A stretch of 17,346 nt of DNA from ANME-2 cluster archaeon (GCA_003601535.1 PIXW01000087.1:1-17346); one strand, 5' to 3'; numbered from the stretch's first letter, positions 7,016 through 14,153 are shown. Made by a program: numbers and translations. The notes: generated from the sequence alone by a model not told the origin.

Positions 7016-8443
7016 TCATTCCCTCATGATTTTTATGATCAACAGTATCCCGACAAGGTTTATCATGATAATCGGCACAGCAATCCACAGCACGTTCTTT
7101 TGATCGTTCTTCTGCGTCTTCTCTACCTGCTCATAAGGATCTGACACTATAGCCCTTCCAGCGGCAGAACAATCAACAACACGATCAGAATCAAGAAATA
7201 TCTCATACTCATCGGTCTCTCCGTCCCCGGTCACCAGAACCGTGTAATTACAGTTCGCATCCAGACCTCTGAACAGGAACTCCGAATCCGAAGTCCCTCT
7301 GATGACACCGCCGCAGCCACGAACTTCCACATCAGCATCCGGATCTGTTATCACACGCAGATCCGCATACCTGCCGACTGGAAGCGGACTTCCATCGCAC
7401 GAGATATCAGGCATACCCATCTGACGGAGCAGTGTTGGTGCGATGTCTTCCTGTCCTCCGGACTCGATGATCCCTGCTGCGACTCCGCTGCCACTGAATA
7501 CGAGCGGTATCAACTGGCTTTCTGGATGCTTCGCATACTTCTCTGAGGCGTGTCCACCATGAGCCGCACCAGATGCGGAAAATCCCATGCCGTGATCAGC
7601 GGTCAGTATGAACAGCAGATGATGATCTACACATCTCTGATATAATTTCATGACCGCCTCATCCGTACCATCGATCACATCGAGATATCCGGATGCTCCG
7701 AGATTGTGTCCGGCAGAGTCAACAGCACCGAGATTGACGATCATGATAAATGGGGTCTCGTCTTCGCACAGATCTCGTATGATCGCATCCGATGCGTCTA
7801 CCGCCCATTCATTGTATGCGATATACCGCTTGACACTCTCTTTATCGCCAATATACTCTGTGATATTGCTCCATTCCGCCATCAACTCACTGATATTCCT
7901 CGAAATATCTTCGTGGCTGTATGGATGGGTATCGATGCTGATTTCAGGGTTTTTGATCGATTTATTTTGAATATGCATGATTGTATCAAGTTCGTCGCAC
8001 ATTTCATCAAAATCCCCATTCTCCATAACGCCTGTACAAAAATATCCATTTTCATGTGCGATATCAAAGATCGTTGTGCCGCTTGCAACCATCTCCGGGG
8101 TTGCGTTCGAACATCCGGTCACAATGACCGGGTAGCCCTGACGTGTACCAGTTACCTGAGCACGCACATCGGTAACACGCATGCCGCTATCTGCGATCGC
8201 TAAGAGGTTCGTGCAGGATGCTCTGCCAAGTTTTGAATGATCCAGCGCATGAGGTGTGAGTTCCGGATAGCAGTATGATGAGCCGAGACCATCGATTACC
8301 AGGAGCACACAGCCATCGTAATCTGCATGGTGTACCGCAATCTCGGTGGTGGCGTATACTGGAGTGGATAGAATTAATAAAATAATTAATATTTTTATTT
8401 TCATCTTTTCCATGAGAACCCGTGATCTTTTTAATGTGTGCAT
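7016..8443 (-). CDS. Exported, membrane-anchored alkaline-phosphatase-superfamily hydrolase
   Basis: A metal-dependent enzyme of the alkaline phosphatase / phosphoglycerate-mutase-like superfamily. Metal ligands are visible at Asp51 (VIDGLG), Asp242 and His246 (VDSAGHN), Asp283-His284 (TADHGM) and His298 (HGGHA). The nucleophile is probably a Thr or Ser in the 97-110 region. A signal helix (KILIILLILSTPVYA) opens the protein and a membrane helix lies near residues 450-472 with a short basic tail, so the catalytic domain should face outside. ATGs at 8413 and 8404 lie closer to the signal helix and are real alternatives to 8443. First gene of the minus-strand operon. Substrate is unknown. Confidence 0.85.
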   Translation of the reverse strand: MHTLKRSRVLMEKMKIKILIILLILSTPVYATTEIAVHHADYDGCVLLVIDGLGSSYCYPELTPHALDHSKLGRASCTNLLAIADSGMRVTDVRAQVTGTRQGYPVIVTGCSNATPEMVASGTTIFDIAHENGYFCTGVMENGDFDEMCDELDTIMHIQNKSIKNPEISIDTHPYSHEDISRNISELMAEWSNITEYIGDKESVKRYIAYNEWAVDASDAIIRDLCEDETPFIMIVNLGAVDSAGHNLGASGYLDVIDGTDEAVMKLYQRCVDHHLLFILTADHGMGFSASGAAHGGHASEKYAKHPESQLIPLVFSGSGVAAGIIESGGQEDIAPTLLRQMGMPDISCDGSPLPVGRYADLRVITDPDADVEVRGCGGVIRGTSDSEFLFRGLDANCNYTVLVTGDGETDEYEIFLDSDRVVDCSAAGRAIVSDPYEQVEKTQKNDQKNVLWIAVPIIMINLVGILLIIKIMRE

Positions 8444-8501
8444 ACTTAAGCGCTCTCCCTTCGTTCAATTGGTAAGTTGGTAAGCTCAATCCGCACAAAT
8501 C

Positions 8502-8509
8502 CTTATAAG
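8502..8509. promoter_or_regulatory. Palindromic TATA box shared by divergent operons
   Basis: CTTATAAG is a perfect palindrome between the phosphatase operon (minus) and the SPFH gene (plus). On the plus strand it sits about 25 nt before a transcript start that would place GGTGAT (8532-8537) in a leader of about 10 nt before ATG 8541. On the minus strand a start near 8480 would give a leader of 35 nt or more. Confidence 0.55.
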
Positions 8510-8540
8510 ACGCAAGAGACTATTAACAACCGGTGATATT

Positions 8541-9290
8541 ATGGAATATTTGATACCAGTAGTGATTCTAGTGGTGATCGTGCTTGCAAGCGCTGTAAAG
8601 ATCGTTCAGGAATATGAGCGTGGCGTGATATTCAGGCTCGGAAGGCTGGTCGGCGCACGAGGACCTGGACTATTCTTCATCATCCCGATACTCGAGACGA
8701 TGAGGAAGATCGATCTGAGGACGATTGTGCTCGATATCCCGCCGCAGGAGGTCATCACCAAGGATAACGTAACAACGCGTGTGAATGCTGTGGTGTATTA
8801 CCGTGTGATGGATCCGAGTAAAGCGGTGGTGCAGGTTGAGCACTATCCGGCTGCAACAGCACAGATGGCGCTTACGACGCTCCGCGGTGTTGTCGGGCAG
8901 GTTGAACTGGACGAGGTTCTCTCCGAGCGGGATAAGATCAACAAGAGGCTGCAGGAGATCATCGATGAGGCTACCGATCCATGGGGGATCAAGGTTTCAG
9001 CGGTTGAGATCAAGGATGTTGAACTGCCAGAGGCGATGCAGCGTGCGATGGCATCACAGGCAGAGGCAGAGAGGAACCGGAGGGCACGGGTCATCAATGC
9101 GGAAGGAGAGAAGCAGGCATCACTCAAACTGGCAGAGGCGGCAGAGATACTGCATAAAGAGCCAGGTGCTCTCTTCATTCGAACGCTTCAGACGATCAAG
9201 GATGCAACCGAGGAGAAGGCAACAACCGTTGTGATTCCGCTGCCAATGGAGTTGATGGGCGCATTTGGGTATAAGAAAGAGGAAGAATAA
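8541..9290 (+). CDS. SPFH-domain stomatin/prohibitin-like membrane protein
   Basis: A 249-aa stomatin homologue. It has a single N-terminal membrane helix (residues 4-22), the SPFH core ([14 protein letters not shown] through VYYRVMDP) and a charged C-terminal helix (about 150-205) with the family block [21 protein letters not shown]. Stomatins form ring-like oligomers in the membrane and are commonly paired with NfeD-type proteases, as here. In Pyrococcus the NfeD protease 1510-N cleaves the hydrophobic C-terminus of its stomatin partner. The present protein ends in [19 protein letters not shown], a hydrophobic stretch before a charged tail that could be the equivalent target. The start is fixed by GGTGAT, which pairs with the archaeal 16S 3' end. 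Confidence 0.92.
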   Translation: MEYLIPVVILVVIVLASAVKIVQEYERGVIFRLGRLVGARGPGLFFIIPILETMRKIDLRTIVLDIPPQEVITKDNVTTRVNAVVYYRVMDPSKAVVQVEHYPAATAQMALTTLRGVVGQVELDEVLSERDKINKRLQEIIDEATDPWGIKVSAVEIKDVELPEAMQRAMASQAEAERNRRARVINAEGEKQASLKLAEAAEILHKEPGALFIRTLQTIKDATEEKATTVVIPLPMELMGAFGYKKEEE

Positions 9291-9324
9291 GAACAAAAGC
9301 AGGGTATCTGTTCACCACCGAGAT

Positions 9325-9370
9325 CGCAGAGGGCGCAAGGGATGATGAAAGATTCCCTGACCCATCTGCG
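9325..9370 (+). repeat. Imperfect hairpin between SPFH and NfeD genes
   Basis: Outer arms CGCAGA (9325-9330) and TCTGCG (9365-9370), then GGG (9331-9333) with CCC (9361-9363), an internal loop, and AGGGA (9338-9342) with TCCCT (9354-9358) around an 11-nt loop. It occupies the 100-nt gap between two genes expected to be one operon. It could attenuate, process or stabilise the transcript, or be a decayed intergenic repeat. Confidence 0.45.
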
Positions 9371-9393
9371 GTAAAGTACATGATAAGATTGTG

Positions 9394-10677
9394 ATGAAAC
9401 GCACTCCAATTCTTCTGGCACTCATACTGCTGGTTCTGTCCATGCCAGTATGCTGCGCACCCCAGCCAGTGATCTATGTGATCGGTGTGCATGACATGAT
9501 CACAGCAGGTACAGAGATGGAGATTGCCCGCGGTATCGATCATGCATCCGGGATCAATGCCGCCGCGGTGTTAATCGAACTCGATACGCCTGGCGGGCTG
9601 GTCACATCGATGGATGGAATCGTGTCTGCGATAGAGCGTTCACGGATACCTGTGATCACGTTCGTGCCGCAGGGTGCGCGGGCATTCTCTGCTGGCGCAT
9701 TCATCCTTATGTCAGGGCATATCGCTGCAATGGCGCCAGGCACAGCAACAGGAGCAGCAACACCGATTGCAATAACGCCAACTGGCATAACACCGGTCGA
9801 GAACAAGACCGTCAATGCATACGCCGCCCGGATGCGTGGAATCGCTGAGAACCGGAATCGGCCAGCTGAGGTAACAGGAAAATTCGTAACAGAGGGATTA
9901 TCGCTGACCGCAGAAGAGGCACTGAACCAGAGCGTGATCGATGTCATTGCATCCGGCAGACACGATCTCGCCAGTGCTGTGGATGGCAGAACCGTGAATG
10001 TGAGCGGCAGATCGATAACTATGCGCACGAAGAATGCGATCTTTATCGAACAGGAACCGAGGTTTGCGACATCGATCATCGATCTGCTCAGCAACCCGCA
10101 GATAGCCTTTGTACTCTTTCTGATCGGGCTGTACGGGATCATCTATGGCCTCAAAGCTCCGGGAACGTATGTTCCTGAGACGATCGGAGCGATATCGATG
10201 ATACTTGCGCTCTACGGCATGGGATTGTTCTCGGTCAGCGCATTCGGAGCGATACTGATAGTAGCAGGAATAATACTCTTCGTAGCAGAGGTGCTCACAC
10301 CGACATTTGGCGTATTAACGGTTGGCGGTGTCGTATGCCTGATTCTCGGTGCGCTCATGTTCCCGCAGGAACCGTTCCTGCCAGTCGGATGGATCAGCGA
10401 TTTCAGACGCACCGTGTTTATTGCAGCGATCCTCTCTGCTGCGATCATCGTTCTCGGTCTCGGGCTTGTTCTGAAGACGAAGATGCAGAAACCGACAACA
10501 GGACGGGAAGAACTGATTGGCAGGACTGTTAAAGCAGAGACTGATATCGATCCTGAGGGTATGGTGAAGGTTCATGGTGAGATCTGGAAGGCTTCATCGA
10601 CAGAGCCGGTCCAAAAAGGAGAAGAGGTGGTGATCGTGGATGTGGATGGTCTCACGCTGGTTGTTGAGAGGGCGTAA
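9394..10677 (+). CDS. nfeD: NfeD-family membrane serine protease (ClpP-like, long form)
   Basis: A 427-aa long-form NfeD protein. After a signal peptide (about residues 1-22, ending CCAPQP) comes a ClpP/SppA-like protease domain with LDTPGG, the nucleophile Ser99 in GARAFSAGAF and the candidate base Lys138 in VENKTVN. That Ser-Lys dyad matches the arrangement known for Pyrococcus 1510-N. Four or so membrane helices follow (about 225-345), then a C-terminal OB-fold domain (about 365-427) ending in VIVDVDGLTLVVER. ATG 9394 is chosen; GTG 9391 directly before it is an equal alternative. It is the expected partner of the upstream SPFH protein in membrane quality control. Confidence 0.9.
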   Translation: MKRTPILLALILLVLSMPVCCAPQPVIYVIGVHDMITAGTEMEIARGIDHASGINAAAVLIELDTPGGLVTSMDGIVSAIERSRIPVITFVPQGARAFSAGAFILMSGHIAAMAPGTATGAATPIAITPTGITPVENKTVNAYAARMRGIAENRNRPAEVTGKFVTEGLSLTAEEALNQSVIDVIASGRHDLASAVDGRTVNVSGRSITMRTKNAIFIEQEPRFATSIIDLLSNPQIAFVLFLIGLYGIIYGLKAPGTYVPETIGAISMILALYGMGLFSVSAFGAILIVAGIILFVAEVLTPTFGVLTVGGVVCLILGALMFPQEPFLPVGWISDFRRTVFIAAILSAAIIVLGLGLVLKTKMQKPTTGREELIGRTVKAETDIDPEGMVKVHGEIWKASSTEPVQKGEEVVIVDVDGLTLVVERA

Positions 10678-10822
10678 GCGGAATTTTCAATCCTTGCTTC
10701 GGTTTTCTGATGCGTTACAGTTCGCGTGATCAAAATTTCAGGAATGGTTGAGATGGACTGTAAAGTTTGATTGGGTGTATCCAGCATCAAAAGCCATGCT
10801 GACAGCCCTAAAGAAGGAAAAC

Positions 10823-10830
10823 ATTATAAA
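10823..10830 (+). promoter_or_regulatory. Candidate TATA box for the cytochrome cluster
   Basis: ATTATAAA lies 42 nt before ATG 10872 in an AT-rich patch, after 140 nt of intergenic sequence in which I see no gene. A start near 10852 would leave a leader of about 20 nt containing ATAGGAG (10856-10862). Confidence 0.5.
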
Positions 10831-10871
10831 CTTCAAATTAAATTTTGTATTGTTGATAGGAGCATAAGGTC

Positions 10872-11207
10872 ATGGACACGCCAACACTCTGGAAAGTCGT
10901 GAGTTCATCATATCATCCAAATAACGTACGCTGCCGGGCATGTCACGGTGGTGGTAACGGACACGAGGCAGACCAACCATCGCCAGGCGATCTGTGGGAT
11001 TTTATCGGCAAGGAAGGTCCATCCGGAAGAGGTACGGCAGTCGTACCGATCGACGGCGCATTCGACGAGCAGGCAGAAGAGTTTGACTCTACAATCGACA
11101 CCACAGGACTTGAGATGGGCGATCATGCTGCAATCATCACCACCGGACCTGTTGAAGTCTGGTTGTTACTTACACTCCTGAGAAAGAGAGGTTCTTTAAA
11201 GCACTGA
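10872..11207 (+). CDS. Uncharacterised 111-aa protein with one CxxCH / CxxCxGxG motif
   Basis: I do not recognise a family. ATG 10872 follows ATAGGAG by nine bases, and an upstream TATA box supports expression. The motif CRACHGGG near residues 21-28 can be read in two ways: as CxxCH, a haem c site in keeping with the multihaem cytochrome 18 nt downstream, or as CxxCxGxG, the zinc half-site of DnaJ-type domains. There is no signal peptide or membrane helix at the N-terminus, which argues against haem c attachment outside the cell. The C-terminus has a hydrophobic stretch (VEVWLLLTLL) before RKRGSLKH. It may be a real small protein or an altered fragment of a larger one. Confidence 0.5.
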   Translation: MDTPTLWKVVSSSYHPNNVRCRACHGGGNGHEADQPSPGDLWDFIGKEGPSGRGTAVVPIDGAFDEQAEEFDSTIDTTGLEMGDHAAIITTGPVEVWLLLTLLRKRGSLKH

Positions 11208-11225
11208 ATCAGTCTAGGTACTACA

Positions 11226-12254
11226 ATGATTTCAATGAAGAGCACATTGTTCGGGATCAGTATCATGCTGTTGCTTATTCTTGGGTCCGGGTGTCTTGCC
11301 CCTGTAGAAGAACCCAACGCTTCAACCATCCAAACGGCTCCGGATTTTCAGGAGATGAATGCTTCGGATGTGCGGGCCGGTTCAATGCCATCGGAATTGG
11401 GCAACAAGCATGATATGAAGTGCACTGTCTGCCACACCGAGCGGATTATCAAGCCCAACTGCACGGATTGCCATGAACTGGTTCACGGCACACAACTCCG
11501 AAACTGTACCGAGTGCCACGATGCACACAATCCTATGAGCAATATCTCAAGCCCACGTCTCGAACAGTTCTGTTCTCAGTGTCATTCACAACAATTTGAA
11601 GAATTCTCGACTCATCATGGCAGACATGCTAATCTGAAGTGTGTTTACTGCCACAATGTTCACGGACAGATTGAGATCTGTACCATCTGTCACGCACCAC
11701 ACAGTGCGGAATTGACATACAACGATTGCCTGAACTGTCATCCTGCACATAGACCACAGGAGATCGAATATCCTGCAACCGTATCAAATGAACAGTGTGC
11801 TATCTGTCATGAGGCGGTGAACACCGAACTTGCACAGAGCAGCACCAGGCACAGCAGTCTGAAATGCGCATACTGCCACACAACCCATAAACAGATTCCC
11901 GAATGCGTGGATTGTCATACCCCACACACACAGAGTATGACACATAATAACGATTGTACCGGATGCCATCCTGCACATGATCCGGCAGTTATAGAATTAC
12001 CTGCCGACACTGCGCGAGATATCTGTGCGGCATGTCACGAAGAGGTCGATGCCAGATTACGCGAAAGCGATACAAAGCACAATGATCTGGGTTGTGTTTA
12101 CTGCCATCCAGAGCACCGGTATCTGCCCACATGCGAGTCCTGCCATGGATCACCGCATAAAGATATATATAATGTGCATGAGGATTATCCTGAATGCAGC
12201 CAGTGCCACATTGACCCGCATGAGGTGAACAATATCGTGTTTACCAGAGAGTAA
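11226..12254 (+). CDS. 15-heme c-type cytochrome lipoprotein with tetraheme repeats
   Basis: A 342-aa exported protein. The N-terminus is a lipoprotein signal peptide with LILGSGC and lipid-modifiable Cys23 (Cys20 if ATG 11235 is used). Fifteen CxxCH haem-binding motifs follow, with cysteines starting at 66, 79, 94, 116, 139, 152, 168, 191, 214, 227, 244, 267, 290, 303 and 324. From residue 116 they repeat every 75-76 residues as four-haem units with internal spacings of 23, 13 and 16 to 21. The first three match haems 2-4 of a unit. Many extra His (RHxxLKCxYCH, HPAH) can serve as sixth ligands. The protein should be anchored outside the cell and transfer electrons. No exact partner is identifiable here. 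Confidence 0.93.
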   Translation: MISMKSTLFGISIMLLLILGSGCLAPVEEPNASTIQTAPDFQEMNASDVRAGSMPSELGNKHDMKCTVCHTERIIKPNCTDCHELVHGTQLRNCTECHDAHNPMSNISSPRLEQFCSQCHSQQFEEFSTHHGRHANLKCVYCHNVHGQIEICTICHAPHSAELTYNDCLNCHPAHRPQEIEYPATVSNEQCAICHEAVNTELAQSSTRHSSLKCAYCHTTHKQIPECVDCHTPHTQSMTHNNDCTGCHPAHDPAVIELPADTARDICAACHEEVDARLRESDTKHNDLGCVYCHPEHRYLPTCESCHGSPHKDIYNVHEDYPECSQCHIDPHEVNNIVFTRE

Positions 12255-12298
12255 TCGTTTTCAATATGTGGCTGCATACCACAACATGGAGCATATAC

Positions 12299-12544
12299 AT
12301 GAGTAAGGTTGTGAAGAACAAAATCATTGGATCGCTCCGGGTATTCGTGCGCAGGCGATCGCGTCAGATCGCAATGATGTTCTTCGCAGCATCGTTCATT
12401 CTTTTTTTGCTGGTGCTGCTAACAGCCGTATGTATGATCGGAGAGTGGCAGTCTCCGATTCCGATCAAGCCCAGCCAACTGGTGCTGATCGGGATACATG
12501 TTTTCGTCTTTTTTTCGATCGGTAGACGTCTGATTAAAATGTGA
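12299..12544 (+). CDS. Small two-helix membrane protein downstream of the cytochrome
   Basis: An 81-aa protein with a basic N-terminus (residues 1-23 rich in Lys and Arg, including RRRSR), a long membrane helix (about 25-47) and a second one (about 60-75) followed by RRLIKM. The open frame extends to 12266, but ATG 12299 has GGAG at 12288-12291 with seven-base spacing and removes an unlikely extension. The positive-inside rule puts both ends in the cytoplasm with a short Pro-rich external loop (WQSPIPIKP). It lies 44 nt after the cytochrome on the same strand and may be a membrane partner. Family not recognised. Confidence 0.6.
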   Translation: MSKVVKNKIIGSLRVFVRRRSRQIAMMFFAASFILFLLVLLTAVCMIGEWQSPIPIKPSQLVLIGIHVFVFFSIGRRLIKM

Positions 12545-12554
12545 CGATTCCTGA

Positions 12555-12650
12555 TTAAAGTTGAATAGCCAGTTTAGCTTCGAGTTCCTTTATGCATGCC
12601 TTAAGCGACTCGTTCTCACGCTTGAACTGGTCAATCGCGTCCTTGTTCAT
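12555..12650 (-). CDS. 31-aa coiled-coil microprotein or fragment
   Basis: On the minus strand, ATG (12648-12650) opens a 31-aa frame with FKRENESLKACIKELEAKL, a clear heptad-like amphipathic helix, ending at TAA 12555-12557. The text resembles the coiled-coil N-terminus of several transposases and regulators, so it may be a stub of a larger lost gene. Only GGA directly upstream hints at a ribosome site. It could be chance, although such a regular heptad is unlikely in noise. Confidence 0.3.
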   Translation of the reverse strand: MNKDAIDQFKRENESLKACIKELEAKLAIQL

Positions 12651-12695
12651 CGTCCTATTAGAAGACCATTACAGTACTGACATAGAAGTTTTGAG

Positions 12696-12950
12696 ATGGT
12701 ATTCGATGCGGTTGCGGATGCGCCTGGAAGGGATGCTGCCAGATATTTGCATAGTCATTTCACTGATGTTTATTTTGAGAATGGGGATGAGAAACACCAC
12801 TGCATGCGTGGAGAGGGTCTCGGTCCTGATTTTTCCATTCTTGCAAGAGTGGTTGCAGAGCGCAGATACTGCTCGACCATCGTGTCAGAATCTCCGATTC
12901 TTGATATCGATTCCCTGAAGATGAGGGAGATGTATCAGAAAAGTTTTTAA
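12696..12950 (+). pseudogene. C-terminal stump of a TIM-barrel (AP endonuclease 2 / xylose-isomerase-like) protein
   Basis: An 84-aa open frame containing YLHSHFTDVYFENG, then HHCMRGEGLGPDF, then STIVSESPILDIDSLKMREMY. These correspond to the last strands of endonuclease IV-like TIM-barrel proteins of archaea: the H-x-H-F-x-D metal-site strand, a GEG loop and a final SESP strand. A full protein of this fold is about three times as long. In-frame sequence upstream stops at 12678-12680, and no other frame in the preceding 130 nt continues the fold. The ATG at 12696 therefore opens only a fragment, which cannot form the barrel. I call it a 5'-deleted pseudogene. Confidence 0.6.
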
Positions 12951-12974
12951 CCGCTGTAATCCTAAATCATCCTG

Positions 12975-13145
12975 ATGCGAAACAATTTCGGCATAAAATG
13001 GAGCGATATCATCCAGATCATATTTGCTGTTATTATAGTTATGTTGATCTATAGCTTTCTACGGTTCATGTTCGGAATAGCAAAGGTAATAATCATCGCA
13101 ATATTAATATATATTATCTATAAAATTGTTAAAGCCATCATGTAA
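12975..13145 (+). CDS. 56-aa hydrophobic membrane protein upstream of PspA
   Basis: ATG 12975 to TAA 13143-13145. After a polar start (MRNNFGIKWSD) the protein is nearly all hydrophobic. It has two potential membrane helices, about residues 12-29 and 36-53, split by RFMFG, and ends in KIVKAIM. TTTTTAA at 12943-12950 sits about 25 nt before the ATG, and no Shine-Dalgarno is seen, so a leaderless mRNA is likely. Small hydrophobic partners are common in psp loci, where PspA docks on membrane proteins, but I cannot assign a family. It is below the length cut-off of most gene callers. Confidence 0.55.
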   Translation: MRNNFGIKWSDIIQIIFAVIIVMLIYSFLRFMFGIAKVIIIAILIYIIYKIVKAIM

Positions 13146-13152
13146 CAACATC

Positions 13153-13159
13153 TTTATAT
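13153..13159 (+). promoter_or_regulatory. Candidate TATA box for pspA (leaderless transcript)
   Basis: CTTTATATC lies about 27 nt upstream of ATG 13183 with no good ribosome site between. Its position implies that transcription starts at or next to the start codon. Confidence 0.5.
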
Positions 13160-13182
13160 CATCTGATCGCTGTGTAGAGATC

Positions 13183-13878
13183 ATGGGATTATTCAAACGG
13201 ATGGAACTTGTGGTAAAATCCAAAGCAAATAAACTTCTTGATCGATACGAGGATCCAAGAGAGACGCTTGACTACTCGTATCAGAAACAACTGGAACTTC
13301 TTCAGCAGGTGAAACGCAGCATAGCCACGGTCATCACCGCAAAGAAACGGCTTGAGCTCCAGAGAGCAAAACTCCAGCAGAACATCCAGAAACTCGATGC
13401 ACAGGCAAGAGAAGCCGTCAATGGTGGCAGGGACGACCTTGCACGTCTCGTGCTCGAGCGGAAGAGATCAAATGAGATCGAGATCGAAAATCTCACTGCG
13501 CAGATAAGTGAGCAGGAGATGGAGCAGCAGAAACTCGTTGAGACCGAAAAGAAACTTTCAGCAAAGATAGAAGCATTCAGAACGAAGAAAGAGACGATAA
13601 AAGCGCAGTACACCGCTGCTGAAGCACAGGTGAAGGTGAAGGAGGCAGTTACCGGAATTTCGGAGGAGATGGCTGACGTGGGGTTTGCGATTGAGCGTGC
13701 TGAAGAAAAAACCGAGAATATGCGTGCAAAGTCTGATGCTCTCGATGAGATGGTCGAACTCGGAGCGCTCGATGAGATCGGTGGAGCGGATGAGGTCGAA
13801 CGAGAACTCAGAAAGATGAAGACCACGACCGGCGTGGATGACGAACTCGCAAGACTGAAAGCGGAGATGGGACAATGA
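13183..13878 (+). CDS. pspA: PspA/IM30-family membrane-stress protein
   Basis: A 231-aa protein that is almost entirely helical coiled coil. It opens with MGLFKRMELVVKSKANKLLDRYEDP, the typical amphipathic helix 0 and linker of PspA/Vipp1, followed by YSYQKQLELLQQVKRSIATV and long Glu/Lys/Arg/Gln-rich helices. PspA is an ESCRT-III-like protein that polymerises on stressed membranes. The open frame begins at 13126, but that extension has no family similarity, and ATG 13183 coincides with the conserved MGLF start and with the TATA spacing. The stop overlaps the next gene by 4 nt. The short C-terminal helix DDELARLKAEMG is also typical. Confidence 0.92.
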   Translation: MGLFKRMELVVKSKANKLLDRYEDPRETLDYSYQKQLELLQQVKRSIATVITAKKRLELQRAKLQQNIQKLDAQAREAVNGGRDDLARLVLERKRSNEIEIENLTAQISEQEMEQQKLVETEKKLSAKIEAFRTKKETIKAQYTAAEAQVKVKEAVTGISEEMADVGFAIERAEEKTENMRAKSDALDEMVELGALDEIGGADEVERELRKMKTTTGVDDELARLKAEMGQ

Positions 13879-14153
13879 TCATAAGAATCATGAACGAGGG
13901 GCAGTATGAGGTGAGCGCCGATCTGCTTGACGATCTGAATAAACTTGACAATGAGATCGTGGGATTGCTCGAATCTGGTGACGAGACAGGGTTCAGAGAG
14001 GTGTTGAAGGAATTCATATCGATGGTAAGGACGAACGGAAAGCCTCTTGACCCGGATGTGATTATGGAATCTGATCTGATCGTTCCACCCGAGGATCTTA
14101 CGCTTTCGGAAGCTGTGCGGGTTTTCAGTGGAGAGGGGCTTATACCAGACTAG
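13875..14153 (+). CDS. pspAA: PspA-associated protein PspAA
   Basis: A 92-aa protein starting MIIRIMNEGQYEVSADLLDDLNKLD and ending in VFSGEGLIPD, with DLIVPPEDLTLSEA before it. These are the conserved blocks of the PspAA domain found next to PspA in archaea and actinobacteria. It is thought to work with PspA, but its biochemical role is not established. ATGA overlap with pspA shows coupling. No membrane segment is present, so it should be cytoplasmic or peripheral. Confidence 0.85.
   Translation: MIIRIMNEGQYEVSADLLDDLNKLDNEIVGLLESGDETGFREVLKEFISMVRTNGKPLDPDVIMESDLIVPPEDLTLSEAVRVFSGEGLIPD

Noticed and set aside
6302..7144. 280-aa plus-strand ORF opposite the marker-16 gene.
   Set aside because: Overlaps a strongly conserved minus-strand gene; Cys/His-rich mirror sequence without recognisable motifs.
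4357..10907. 15-bp exact match AAAGTCGTGAGTTCA at 4357-4371 and 10893-10907.
   Set aside because: One match of this length within 17 kb is not far from chance, and flanks show no further similarity.
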